This document shows, piece by piece, positions 53,604-62,720 of a stretch of 64,000 nt of DNA (the first letter of the stretch is position 1; each line of letters begins with the position of its first letter). Both the position numbers and the translations under genes were made by a program. The stretch lies in the NCBI GenBank assembly GCA_030606485.1, contig JAUWGH010000001.1:372001-436000 (forward strand). The letters are read 5' to 3'. The notes beneath the pieces are model-generated. The model was given only the letters and a program-made list of their open reading frames with translations, did not search any database and was not told the origin of the DNA. This DNA comes from Promethearchaeota archaeon. GTDB taxonomy: Archaea; Asgardarchaeota; Lokiarchaeia; Sigyniarchaeales; SOKP01.

Positions 53604-54317
53604 TTTCTAAAACCTTTAGGCAGGTTATCAAGACTAGTAAAAACCCAACAAATCTTGTTTAATTCTGTTATCCATTTTATTAAATAATAACACAATATGG
53701 GCATAACCCTATGCCCTCTATCCCATCTACCGAAGATTTTGGGACTGCTTTTCCACTGCGTATGCTGTATCTACTCTAACCAATTGTTTCCCTCGGTATG
53801 AAGACTCTTTTTTCTCCCCTAACTATGATAGCTATAAGGCAACATTGAGCGGAAGTGAGCGTGGAGTTGCACCACATTCTTTATACCTCATAGAGACTTG
53901 TAAATACAATAATTCATAATAATTTTTAACTTATAAATTATGAAACTCCTATGATTTTCAATAAAATATTATATTTTTAAGATGGTATAAATAACTTTAA
54001 TTAGTTTTTGTGTTATTTCATTCTTTTCGTAATATAATAATGCGAATTTATATTAATAAAATTTTGTTTTCTATATTAATCTTTATCTTTTTATTGGGCG
54101 TTATGATTTTTAATTGATCTTCATCGATAAATGTATTTATGTGTTTTTCAGGTTCTAATTATTTATAAAATCATATGAGACTTTACCTTTAATTTTGAAT
54201 ATTTGATTGGACTATTGTGGAAAATATAATTATTATGGTCTATTTTAATTTCTATAATTAAGAAAATTGATTAATTTAATAGTAAACCTAATAATATAAA
54301 GTGAATTTTTTTTAAAA
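53604..54317. other. Intergenic region, 714 bp, containing hairpin element A
   Basis: Apart from element A (53699-53888), the stretch holds only AT-rich sequence. A 25-codon frame at 54040-54117 encodes a hydrophobic peptide but has no other support. Confidence 0.45.
53699..53888 (-). repeat. Hairpin-bearing element A, possible IS200/IS605 right-end or RNA remnant
   Basis: The region is richer in G+C than its surroundings. A perfect 7-bp stem, GGGCATA/TATGCCC with loop ACCC (53699-53716), is followed at once by TCTATCCC and, 35 bases later, by GGGACTGCTTTTCCAC. All three parts recur in element B at 54874. On the minus strand the hairpin stands at the 3' end, the layout of IS605 right ends and guide RNAs. 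A short frame there reads FGRWDRGHRVMP, similar to GGRDRGIRT in B, like a transposase tail. No transposase gene adjoins. Confidence 0.5.
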
Positions 54318-54800
54318 ATGAATCAAATCGTTGTTACTGGCGGTGGAGGATTTATTGGCTCACATGTTGCCAAATATTATGCAAAACAAAAGGAAAACCA
54401 TGTTATAATAATTGATAATTTATCTCGTGCGAAATTATTGCATAGAGATGATAAAAATGCAATGTATAACTGGAAATATTTACATCAGTATAAGAATATT
54501 ACATTTTATCAAGAAGATATAAAAGATTTTAACTTTTTAAAGGATTTATTTAAAAAAAATGAAATTGATACGTTAATTCATACTGCAGGACAAACTGCTG
54601 TAACCACTTCAGTAACCAATCCGAAAGAAGATTTCGAGAATAATTTAATTGGAACTTATAATCTATTGGAAGCTGTGAGAATTTCGAAATCAAATCCTGC
54701 AATAGTATTTTGTTCTACAAATAAAGTATTCAGAAATAACGTTAATAAATGTGATCTTGAGGAAAAAGAAACAAGATATCTGATTTAATTGATGCAGACT
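54318..54800 (+). pseudogene. Decayed duplicate of the CDP-paratose 2-epimerase-like gene
   Basis: About 150 codons are nearly the same as the start of the gene at 55307 (GGGGFIGSHVA, NLSRAKLLH, TAGQTAVTTSVT, CSTNKVF). At ACAAGATAT the sequence jumps to CTGATTTAATTGATGCA, which in the complete gene lies about 285 bases further on. The join sits on a short shared ATAT and puts the rest out of frame, so a stop follows at once. Homology then fades. The second Gly of FGDN is also changed (FRNN). The gene lacks the YxxxK active site and is surely inactive. Confidence 0.88.
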
Positions 54801-54873
54801 ATTAAAATGAATAAAATTGTATTCAAATTATTTCAAATAATATTATCAAACAAATTTTGACTAATTATTTGTG

Positions 54874-55008
54874 GCATTAGTCCTAATGCCTCTATCCCGT
54901 CCGCCATAGGAGCTTTCGGGAATACTTTCCAATTTTCCCGATATGGGAATTCTTTTCCACAGTTGAGGGATATCCTCGGAGATGATCCGATGCAAAAACA
55001 ATTCTTTC
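54874..55008 (-). repeat. Hairpin-bearing element B, homologous to element A
   Basis: A 7-bp stem GGCATTA/TAATGCC with loop GTCC (54874-54891) is followed by TCTATCCC and later by GGGAATTCTTTTCCAC, as in element A. The stem bases differ from A on both sides in a compensating way. An inserted second inverted repeat (CGGGAA...TTCCCG) distinguishes it. It lies between the decayed and the intact epimerase, as element A lies before the decayed one. Confidence 0.5.
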
Positions 55009-55306
55009 TTATATAAATAAACAGAATATGTATTTAAATTTAACAAGTCAACAGATTTTCTATTAAAGTGAAAACTATAAAGAATTCAATGATATTATCA
55101 AATGGTATTAAACTTAATATGTTTTATTATTTTTTCTAACTATATTCGATCTCGATTCAATAAGATCAAAAAAAACAAATATAGGATTTAAATTTTTTAT
55201 AGATGGTTTTCTAGGTAGAATGTCGGATTAGAAAAGAATAAAAATTATTAGAAAAAAATTACTTCATTAGATACTGATAAATATTAAAAAAATAAACAGT
55301 TTAAAA

Positions 55307-56362
55307 ATGACTCTAATCGTAGTTACTGGTGGTGGAGGCTTTATAGGTTCTCATGTTGCAGAACATTATGCAAAACAAAAGGAAAATGAAGTTATAATAA
55401 TTGATAATTTGTCCCGTGCGAAATTACTCCATAAAGATGATAAAAATGCAATGTATAACTGGAATTACTTACATCAATATAAAAATATAGAATTCTTTCA
55501 AAATGATATAAGAGATTTCAACTTTTTAAAGAATTTATTCAATAAGATAGAAATTGATGCAATAATTCATACAGCCGGACAAACTGCTGTAACCACTTCA
55601 GTAACTGACCCAAAAGAAGATTTTGAAAATAATTTAATTGGTACATACAATATATTGGAAGCTGTGAGAATTTCAAAGTCGAATCCTGCAATAGTATTTT
55701 GTTCTACTAATAAAGTATTTGGAGATAACGTTAATAATTGTAATATTGAGGAAAAAGAAACAAGATATGTATTTACTTCAGAATATAATAATGGAATTTC
55801 AGAAAAATTTTCTACGGATTTATGCGAACATACTCCATACGGTGCTTCAAAATTTTGTGCCGATGTTTATGCCCAAGAATATGGACACATATACGGGTTA
55901 AAAACTGGCGTCTTCAGAATGTCGTGTATCTACGGAACTAGACAATTTGGTTTTGAGGATCAAGGTTGGGTAGCGCATTTTGTAATTTCAGCAATATTAG
56001 ATAAAAAAATCAATATATTTGGAGATGGAAAACAAGTTCGCGATTTATTATATATATCAGATTTAATTGATGCAAATGATAAATTCATTAAAAACTCTCA
56101 AAAATTAAAACATGATGTATTTTGTATGGGTGGTGGAAAGGAAAATACGCTTTCTTTACTTGAGTTAATCTCAATACTTAAAAATAAATTAGATAAAAAA
56201 ATAAATATAGAATTTTTTGATTGGAGACCAAGTGATCAAAAAGTCTACATCTCTGATATATCCAAAGCAAAACAAAAACTCAATTGGAACCCAAAAATAA
56301 ATCCTCAAGAAGGAATAGAAAAATTAATTAATTGGACAAAAAAAAAAAAAATAATCTTTTAA
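55307..56362 (+). CDS. rfbE: CDP-paratose 2-epimerase (tyvelose epimerase)-like SDR
   Basis: The 351 residues match RfbE throughout: TGGGGFIGSHVAEHYAKQ, AGQTAVTTSVTDPKEDFENN, CSTNKVFGDN, the RYVFTSEYNNGISEKFSTDLCEHTPYGASKFCADVYAQEYG block with YxxxK, RMSCIYGTRQFGFEDQGWVAHFV and GDGKQVRDLLYISDL. RfbE inverts C2 of CDP-paratose to make CDP-tyvelose, a 3,6-dideoxyhexose of surface polysaccharides. The other CDP-dideoxy genes are not in the window, so the real substrate may be a related CDP- or GDP-sugar. It precedes a glycosyltransferase by 70 bases. Confidence 0.85.
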   Translation: MTLIVVTGGGGFIGSHVAEHYAKQKENEVIIIDNLSRAKLLHKDDKNAMYNWNYLHQYKNIEFFQNDIRDFNFLKNLFNKIEIDAIIHTAGQTAVTTSVTDPKEDFENNLIGTYNILEAVRISKSNPAIVFCSTNKVFGDNVNNCNIEEKETRYVFTSEYNNGISEKFSTDLCEHTPYGASKFCADVYAQEYGHIYGLKTGVFRMSCIYGTRQFGFEDQGWVAHFVISAILDKKINIFGDGKQVRDLLYISDLIDANDKFIKNSQKLKHDVFCMGGGKENTLSLLELISILKNKLDKKINIEFFDWRPSDQKVYISDISKAKQKLNWNPKINPQEGIEKLINWTKKKKIIF

Positions 56363-56432
56363 TTGTTTTAAATTAATTATTCCCTTCCAACAATTAAATA
56401 AATTAATAGAAATATAGAAAATTTGATATCAA

Positions 56433-57224
56433 TTGAAATTAAGCATTATTATTCCATGTTATAACGAAGAAGAAACAATAAAAGATCTATTGGATTGCCT
56501 TTTTAAAGTTAAATTTCCAATTGAGCGTGAAATTATAATTGTAGATGATGGTTCGCGTAGAAATCATCGAGAAATTATTAAAGAAGAAATTAAAACAAAT
56601 AAAATAAAATTTATTAGATTACCCCGTAATCAGGGAAAGGGTGTTGCGATAAGAGTAGGTTTAAGATATGCAACTGGTGATATCTTTATAATTCAAGATG
56701 CAGATTTTGAATATTTTCCAACAGACATCCCGAAATTATTAGAACCTATTTTGAATAAAGAAGTAAATGTTGTATATGGATCTAGATTTACAACAAAACC
56801 AAAAAATATGGCTAAAACCCATTATTACGCAAATATGCTTTTAACAAAAATAACAAATTTTATTTATAATGTTAATCTCACGGATATGGAAACTGGATAT
56901 AAATTATTTACAAAAAGCGTCTTAAATAATATTACTTTAAACACTCGAGAATTTGAATTTGAGCCCGAAATTACGGCGAAAATAATTTTGAATGGATTTA
57001 AAATTAAAGAATTACCCATTCAATATCATTACCGACAATTTGGTGCCTCAAAAATAAATTGGCTTGATGGTCTCGAAGGAGGTTTAATTCTTTTGCAACA
57101 TAGATTTTGTCCCAATTCAAAACTCTACCAATTTATTTATAATACCTATAAATTTCACATTAAAAAAATTGTTAATAAACTAACGAGATTTATTTCTAAA
57201 ATCATTTACATGCGGAGAATTTAA
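56433..57224 (+). CDS. GT2 glycosyltransferase, dolichol-phosphate-sugar synthase-like
   Basis: The 263 residues begin SIIIPCYNEEETI, with IIIVDDGSRRNHREII, the DXD-like IQDADFEYFPTDIP and the YGSRF segment; METGYKLFTKSVL and FEFEPEITAKI match polyprenyl-phosphate hexosyltransferases. The C-terminus is basic and hydrophobic and may lie on the membrane. It starts with TTG at 56433; no ATG occurs before the first strand. The substrate is unknown. Confidence 0.88.
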   Translation: MKLSIIIPCYNEEETIKDLLDCLFKVKFPIEREIIIVDDGSRRNHREIIKEEIKTNKIKFIRLPRNQGKGVAIRVGLRYATGDIFIIQDADFEYFPTDIPKLLEPILNKEVNVVYGSRFTTKPKNMAKTHYYANMLLTKITNFIYNVNLTDMETGYKLFTKSVLNNITLNTREFEFEPEITAKIILNGFKIKELPIQYHYRQFGASKINWLDGLEGGLILLQHRFCPNSKLYQFIYNTYKFHIKKIVNKLTRFISKIIYMRRI

Positions 57225-57242
57225 ATTAAATTAATTAAATGT

Positions 57243-59444
57243 CTAATTATTATTAAACCAATAAACCTGAATTGATTGATTTTTTATATTTTTTGATGTA
57301 AATACTCTATTTAAATAGGGCAAATTATAATATTCTTCTAAAATAGTAGAATTTAACTTTCCTATATTAATTCCAATTACATCACCAAATATTCCTTCCG
57401 TAATTTGCTTATCATCTAACAATAAATATAAATTATTTTCGTTTTTTTCTTGTTGAAATTTCCTTAAATTGTTAAAACCAGTTTCATTTATTTGATTAGA
57501 TGGAAGTAAAAGAAATGCTTCATTAAAGTAAATAGACTGATTTTTTCCTGAATAATAATCCAAAATATAATTCCATCTAAACCCGGTTAGATAAGAACTC
57601 TCTTTACTTGAATAAATACCAAACCATTGGGCACCCGATATTTCATAATTTTTTTTAAACTGAGTAACATTTATCGTTGTAAATAAAGAACTGAGAAATG
57701 TTAAAATAAAAACAAATAAATAAAATTTTTTGTAGATTTTAGGCTGAAAAAATTTATCTTTATATAAATAAAATAGATAAGCCATTTCTGCGCAAATAAA
57801 TCCAATACTGGAATATGTAACCATTCGCATCCATAACATATATTTAAGAAATAGTAAATCATAAATCAAAAAAATTACAAGAATTAGAAGTGAATAATAT
57901 GTCCAAAGATATATTAATGTCCCATCTAAATGCTTCTTTCGATAAACCAATACTCCAAAAATTGATAAAATCAATGAAACCACAAAAATTGTTATAGGAA
58001 TCACTATATATGTAAATATATATAAGTAATCATAAGATGTTTCAAAACTGATAGATATTAAAAAAAAAATTAAAATGGGAAGTACCAAGATTAATATGAC
58101 TAAAATTGGTTTCAAATAAACCACTCCAACCCTTTTCAAACTACTTTCTTTAAGTTCTTTATTTAACCAAGCTTTAAATTTTCCTTTTGGTTCAGCTGAA
58201 TATTTGTTAATCAAAATTATTAGACTAATCCCAATCACACCAAGAATTGGGAATATATATATGGGTAATGATAAATCCACTAAGAAACTTTCAAAAATAA
58301 TAGTTTGAAAACCAATGATATTATAAACTCCATAAATTAAAAATAAGAAAGCAAAAAATCCTAAATCTATTATTTTTTTCCTATCAAGAATTGCAAAAAA
58401 AAATGAAATAAAAAGAAATAAACCTAAAAATAAAATAACACTTATATCTGAAATAAAGACCATTGCAGAAAAACCAATACTAATAAAAAAATATATTATT
58501 ACCGTTTGTTTTATTTCAAATTTAAAATTTTTAATTCGCTCGATATAAAAAAACATCATAAATAGAAATACTACTAATCCTAATGCTGTAGGGAAATATT
58601 GACTCTGTGGAAAATCAAAACGATATGGACTAATTAATAAAAGAAATGCCCCTAGTATTCCAATTTGGGCGTTATTAAAAATCTTTTTAAAAACAACAAA
58701 GCTCATCAAACCAGAAATTAAATAATTTAAGATAGGAAAATATCTTACAATAAAAATTGTAGGATGTCCAGAAAATAAATGAATAACTGCTCCCAAAAGA
58801 TGTAATCCATTTAATCCTCTGTATGATTCAAAAGGTATTATTCCTGTTTGAATAATCTCATTAGTTAAAATTAGATGAAACCAAGGATCATCTCCAAATA
58901 ATACGGGATATCGAAAAATTGCAAATAATGCATATAATATAAGAAATACGATATATAGTAAGAAATTTTTTGGAATTAGGCTCTCAATTTTAATCAAATT
59001 GAATTTTTTAATATAAGTAGTATTTTTAAAGTATTTATTCAAAAACATAAACAAAAAGAAAATAGAATATATACAAATCAAATAAAAATAAACCGTGATT
59101 GGCACACCTAAAAATCCCGCAATTATTCCAGTTAAAATATTAAAAATCATGCTAAATAAAATTGTTAATACCATTTTTTCTATGAAGTTATATTTTGTTT
59201 CAAAAATTTTAAAGAAAAGTTGGTAACCTGGAATAAAATAGATAAGAAATAAACTTGGGAACAAATTTAATATAGAATTTAAAGTTAAACCAATTGTATT
59301 GAGGATTATAAAAATTGAACTTACAATCAGTAATATATTAATTAATAAATCTAAATTTCTAAAAATAAAAATTAAAACTTTCTGCGATTTACTTATAATT
59401 TGATTTAAAATTCTTTCCTTGGTTATGCGTTCATTAAAATCCAT
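57243..59444 (-). CDS. Large polytopic GT-C-like membrane protein, 733 aa
   Basis: About 14-16 hydrophobic segments precede a soluble C-terminal part of about 120 residues. After the fifth or sixth span comes FGDDPWFHLILTNEIIQTGIIPFES, a DDPW motif in the first outer loop like the acidic metal-binding loop of AglB/PMT-type GT-C enzymes, followed by GLHLLGAVIHLFSGHP. The outer C-terminal domain begins YSSKESSYLTGFRWNYI. It may be an oligosaccharyl- or mannosyltransferase of the surface-glycan locus. The WWDYG motif of AglB is not seen, so the class is tentative. Confidence 0.7.
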   Translation of the reverse strand: MDFNERITKERILNQIISKSQKVLIFIFRNLDLLINILLIVSSIFIILNTIGLTLNSILNLFPSLFLIYFIPGYQLFFKIFETKYNFIEKMVLTILFSMIFNILTGIIAGFLGVPITVYFYLICIYSIFFLFMFLNKYFKNTTYIKKFNLIKIESLIPKNFLLYIVFLILYALFAIFRYPVLFGDDPWFHLILTNEIIQTGIIPFESYRGLNGLHLLGAVIHLFSGHPTIFIVRYFPILNYLISGLMSFVVFKKIFNNAQIGILGAFLLLISPYRFDFPQSQYFPTALGLVVFLFMMFFYIERIKNFKFEIKQTVIIYFFISIGFSAMVFISDISVILFLGLFLFISFFFAILDRKKIIDLGFFAFLFLIYGVYNIIGFQTIIFESFLVDLSLPIYIFPILGVIGISLIILINKYSAEPKGKFKAWLNKELKESSLKRVGVVYLKPILVILILVLPILIFFLISISFETSYDYLYIFTYIVIPITIFVVSLILSIFGVLVYRKKHLDGTLIYLWTYYSLLILVIFLIYDLLFLKYMLWMRMVTYSSIGFICAEMAYLFYLYKDKFFQPKIYKKFYLFVFILTFLSSLFTTINVTQFKKNYEISGAQWFGIYSSKESSYLTGFRWNYILDYYSGKNQSIYFNEAFLLLPSNQINETGFNNLRKFQQEKNENNLYLLLDDKQITEGIFGDVIGINIGKLNSTILEEYYNLPYLNRVFTSKNIKNQSIQVYWFNNN

Positions 59445-59475
59445 TAATGATTATTAAAACTTCCCATCTTAATAA

Positions 59476-60306
59476 TTATCTTATTTTATTAATTTTAGAA
59501 GTCAGAAATCTAAGGATAAATTTAAACTTCTTAGGAAAAATTCCACTAAAAAAAGTAAGCCCAATTTTTAGACTATCTAATACAAGATTCATATATGAAT
59601 CTCTGAAAGATACTCCATTATTAATCGGAACTTCTTTAATTGTATAACCTTTATTTAATGCTTCAATTATTATTTCTGTTTCAATTTCAAACCCCGAAGC
59701 CTCAAGATTCAAATTATTAATTACATTTGGTTTAAAAGCTCTAAATCCACTTTGAGTGTCAGTAATATACTTTTGAGTCACCACAGTGCCAAATATTGTA
59801 AATATTTGGTTTCCAACTTTTCTCATTTGAGAAAGATATTTCCTATTATTTAAATAACTCCCATTTGCATTCTGTTTAATTAAAAAGCGTGATCCAATAA
59901 CCATATCTGTTTCTCCATTAAATATTGGTTTTAATAGCTCTGGAATATCTTCTGGACAATGTTCTCCATCTGCATCAATAGTAATTATAATATCGGAGGG
60001 GGAACAATACCCAAAACCATTTTTTAAAGCCTCTCCTTTTCCTAAATTTTCCTCATGATATAAAAGAGTTATATCTGGTCTGTTTAATATCTCTCTTGAA
60101 TTATCAATTGAACCATCATCAATGCAAATTATCTCGGCTTTTATATTCAATTTAGAAAATGTTTCTAAGATTCTCTTAATCAATCCAGTTATCGTATCTT
60201 CCTCATTATACACTGGAATTATAACCTTAACCGGGGAATTGATGTTTTCTAGGTCGTCTGTAATGCTTTTTGGTATCGCTATTGGCTGATATAGTTCCTT
60301 TGTCAA
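59476..60306 (-). CDS. GT2 dolichyl-phosphate sugar synthase-like enzyme
   Basis: The 276 residues have VIIPVYNEEDTITGL, IICIDDGSIDNS, IDADGEHCPEDIPELLKPIF, and GSRFLIKQN with DTQSGFRAFKPNV, the common pattern of archaeal DPM-type GT2 enzymes. No membrane span is present beyond a weakly hydrophobic end. It likely charges a polyprenyl phosphate with a sugar for the adjacent GT-C protein, whose start lies 31 bases after its stop. A TTG at 60306 is the only good start. Confidence 0.88.
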   Translation of the reverse strand: MTKELYQPIAIPKSITDDLENINSPVKVIIPVYNEEDTITGLIKRILETFSKLNIKAEIICIDDGSIDNSREILNRPDITLLYHEENLGKGEALKNGFGYCSPSDIIITIDADGEHCPEDIPELLKPIFNGETDMVIGSRFLIKQNANGSYLNNRKYLSQMRKVGNQIFTIFGTVVTQKYITDTQSGFRAFKPNVINNLNLEASGFEIETEIIIEALNKGYTIKEVPINNGVSFRDSYMNLVLDSLKIGLTFFSGIFPKKFKFILRFLTSKINKIR

Positions 60307-60438
60307 ATTTTAAACTCTGTTTTGTATTAAAAACATTTGATTAAATAAATAAATATTTATAATATTATTATATATCTGTACCATTTTTTTATTAAAATCT
60401 TTTCTTTTTTTTATTAAAGAAAATTTTATTTAACCTAA

Positions 60439-61578
60439 TTATGATTCTATTAAATCATTATAGACTCTAATCATCTTCTTTGTGATTATTTCCCAAGAAA
60501 AGTTCTTTTTTAGATATTCTCTTAACTTTTTCGAATTTGATTTTCCCTCTTTTTGATTTTCTATTGATTTTAAACAAATCTCGGAAACACTACTCAGATT
60601 ATTAAGTTTAAACAATCTCCCATGATCTTCATTTCGGATTACTTCTGGAATTCCCCCAACATTAGAGGCTATAACGCTAATGCCGCAAGCCATTGCCTCC
60701 AACATTGTTGTAGGCATTCCTTCATATCGGGATGTAATTAATAAAATCTTTGATTGGTTATAAATTTTAATCATTTGCTCATGTGGAATTCTGTAATAAT
60801 GCCTAATAGGAATCTGCTTTTTAAAATCTTGGAGCATATAATATAACGGTCCATCTCCCACAACAAGAAATTCAATATCTTGATTTTTTTTATAAATTTT
60901 TTCAGCAATTTTTAAGAATAAGTCAAAACCTTTAATGTAACTTAAACGGCCAATAAATGTAATATATTTTTTTTCCACATCATCAATTTTTATGAATTTA
61001 GAGAGATTAACTCCATTCGGAATCCAATAATTTTTCTCACGCTTTATTTTAAATCTCTTTAAAACAGTTAGTAAATCCATATATGAAACAGACACCAAAG
61101 AATCAGGAATCGTTAAAGTAAATTTTCCTACAACGGGATCAAATATTATCTTTTTGACTAATAATTGAAAATTTTCAAATAAATTTGATGTGTAAAAAGC
61201 ATCAGTTTGAATTCCACCATGTAATTGAAGTATTAAAGGGAATTTACGAATCTTTCTTAATAAAGCAGCATGAATTGAACTAAAAAAAATATAAGAATGA
61301 GCATGAATAATATCATAATCTCTATAATGCTTGTTTAAAAAAGGTATTATATTAAAGAGTGGATTAATTCCAAAAAGATTTCCATAATATCTTCTATTAA
61401 TAATTCTAATCCCTTCAGAATTATAGTATTCTCCACTTTTAGATATACGATTATAGTTTGAAGTTAAAATTTCACATTCTAACCCATGAGAATTTAAATT
61501 TCTTATTAAATTTTGACAATATATCGAATAACCACCTATATGATCAGGTGGATATGCCATAATATGTAGAATTTTCAT
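60439..61578 (-). CDS. GT4 family glycosyltransferase
   Basis: The 379 residues show the GT-B fold: ILHIMAYPPDHIGGYSIYCQNLIRNLN at the start, YITFIGRLSYIKGFDLFLKI before the donor site, and the retaining-transferase signature TSRYEGMPTTMLEAMACGISVIAS with its Glu pair. It transfers a sugar from a nucleotide donor in the cytosol during assembly of the surface glycan. The next gene upstream is another GT4, 32 bases away. Confidence 0.92.
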   Translation of the reverse strand: MKILHIMAYPPDHIGGYSIYCQNLIRNLNSHGLECEILTSNYNRISKSGEYYNSEGIRIINRRYYGNLFGINPLFNIIPFLNKHYRDYDIIHAHSYIFFSSIHAALLRKIRKFPLILQLHGGIQTDAFYTSNLFENFQLLVKKIIFDPVVGKFTLTIPDSLVSVSYMDLLTVLKRFKIKREKNYWIPNGVNLSKFIKIDDVEKKYITFIGRLSYIKGFDLFLKIAEKIYKKNQDIEFLVVGDGPLYYMLQDFKKQIPIRHYYRIPHEQMIKIYNQSKILLITSRYEGMPTTMLEAMACGISVIASNVGGIPEVIRNEDHGRLFKLNNLSSVSEICLKSIENQKEGKSNSKKLREYLKKNFSWEIITKKMIRVYNDLIES

Positions 61579-61610
61579 GAGTTCTTAAAAAAAGTTCCAA
61601 TTTATTTTAA

Positions 61611-62720
61611 TTATAATAGTTTTAAGAAAAGTTTTTTTAAATCATTTCCTAATTTTTGAGGCGTTAAATATCTCTCAAATAATTTATATCCATTCCGAGC
61701 AATTTTATCTCTTAAATTTTTATCTTCATACAATGTAGTGATCGAATTAACCAATGACTCAACATTTGCATTTTTACATAAATAAACATTTTTCTCATGT
61801 GTAAGAAGTTCCCTTACTGCTATTGTATTTGCGGTTATTATCGGTTTTTTCATCGCTAACGCTGAATAAACTTTATTAGGTATTACAATATTTGATTTTA
61901 ATGTACCCCCAAAAATTCCGAGTTGGATATCAGAATGTTCAATTTTTTCTGGTAATTGACTTAAAGGAATATGTGGTATCAAATCAACGTTATTTAAATT
62001 ATACTTTTTTCTAAATTTAATTATCTCTTGAAATAAAACATTTCCTGGTTTCCCACCAACAATCTCAAATTTAAGTTCAGGATAACTCTTTAGAATTTTA
62101 GCTGCTTCCATTATAACTTTTATACCTTGTAATGGTATATATGTGCCATAAAAACCAATAATGAATTTGCTTTTCTCTCTATTATACTCTCGGGGATAAA
62201 AAATTTCAGGATCAGAACCTACTAAAATTATCTTAATTTTACTTGGCTTTTGATAAAATAACTTAGAAAAGATCTTTCCATGAATTTTAGTATCCGATAA
62301 TATTAAATCTGCTTTTTTAAATGAATAATAATCAATAAAATAAGAAATTTTTGCTAATATTGACTTCTCATTAATATATTTATAATCATAAACATATGAC
62401 AAATAAGAAGAAATAAATGGATCATAAATAATGGGTTTATTAGTTAATCGCTTCACTTGAAGCACAGAATCGAACCCAGGATATCCAACTATTACTAAAT
62501 CAAAATCCTGTGAAATTATTAATTTTTTTAATAATTTTAAACTAGTCTTAAATGAGTTAATTATATATCTTCCTTTATTAACTTCAATAAAAGTTGCACT
62601 TTTTTCATTACATTCAATAACATTTATGCCATTATTAATTAAGCCTTTGATTAATACTCTATTTCGAATTGCTCCTCTGGAATAGGTCCCAAAATAACAA
62701 ATGTTTATTGAATTAGTCAG
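61611..62720 (-). CDS. GT4-like glycosyltransferase, probable CTG start overlapping the previous stop
   Basis: From CTG at 62720 the protein has 369 residues, the usual GT4 length. The start NSINICYFGTYSRGAIRNRVLIKGLINNGINVIE is the normal first strand and helix of the fold; IIGFYGTYIPLQGIKVIMEAAKIL and PNKVYSALAMKKPIITANT mark the donor half. The Glu of the EX7E motif is weak (FGGTLKSNIVIPNKVYSALAM), so the sugar donor class is uncertain. No ATG, GTG or TTG lies between the in-frame TAA (rc of about 62726) and the conserved sequence; the first is GTG at 62465, which would cut off 85 residues. The flippase stop TGA overlaps the CTG as CTGA, like common ATGA overlaps. Confidence 0.85.
   Translation of the reverse strand: MTNSINICYFGTYSRGAIRNRVLIKGLINNGINVIECNEKSATFIEVNKGRYIINSFKTSLKLLKKLIISQDFDLVIVGYPGFDSVLQVKRLTNKPIIYDPFISSYLSYVYDYKYINEKSILAKISYFIDYYSFKKADLILSDTKIHGKIFSKLFYQKPSKIKIILVGSDPEIFYPREYNREKSKFIIGFYGTYIPLQGIKVIMEAAKILKSYPELKFEIVGGKPGNVLFQEIIKFRKKYNLNNVDLIPHIPLSQLPEKIEHSDIQLGIFGGTLKSNIVIPNKVYSALAMKKPIITANTIAVRELLTHEKNVYLCKNANVESLVNSITTLYEDKNLRDKIARNGYKLFERYLTPQKLGNDLKKLFLKLL

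Noticed and set aside
54040-54117. A 25-codon hydrophobic peptide frame
   Set aside because: It is too short, with no ribosome site and no partner; AT-rich DNA readily gives such frames.
54861-55046. A 61-codon minus-strand frame ending GGRDRGIRTNATNN
   Set aside because: It overlaps hairpin element B and has no domain. Its end may be a transposase-tail remnant, so I treat it as part of the element and not as a gene.
62465-62490. A tRNA-like TTCGATTC stretch on the minus strand
   Set aside because: It lies in the coding sequence of the GT4 protein (YPGFDSVL) and has no pairing arms.
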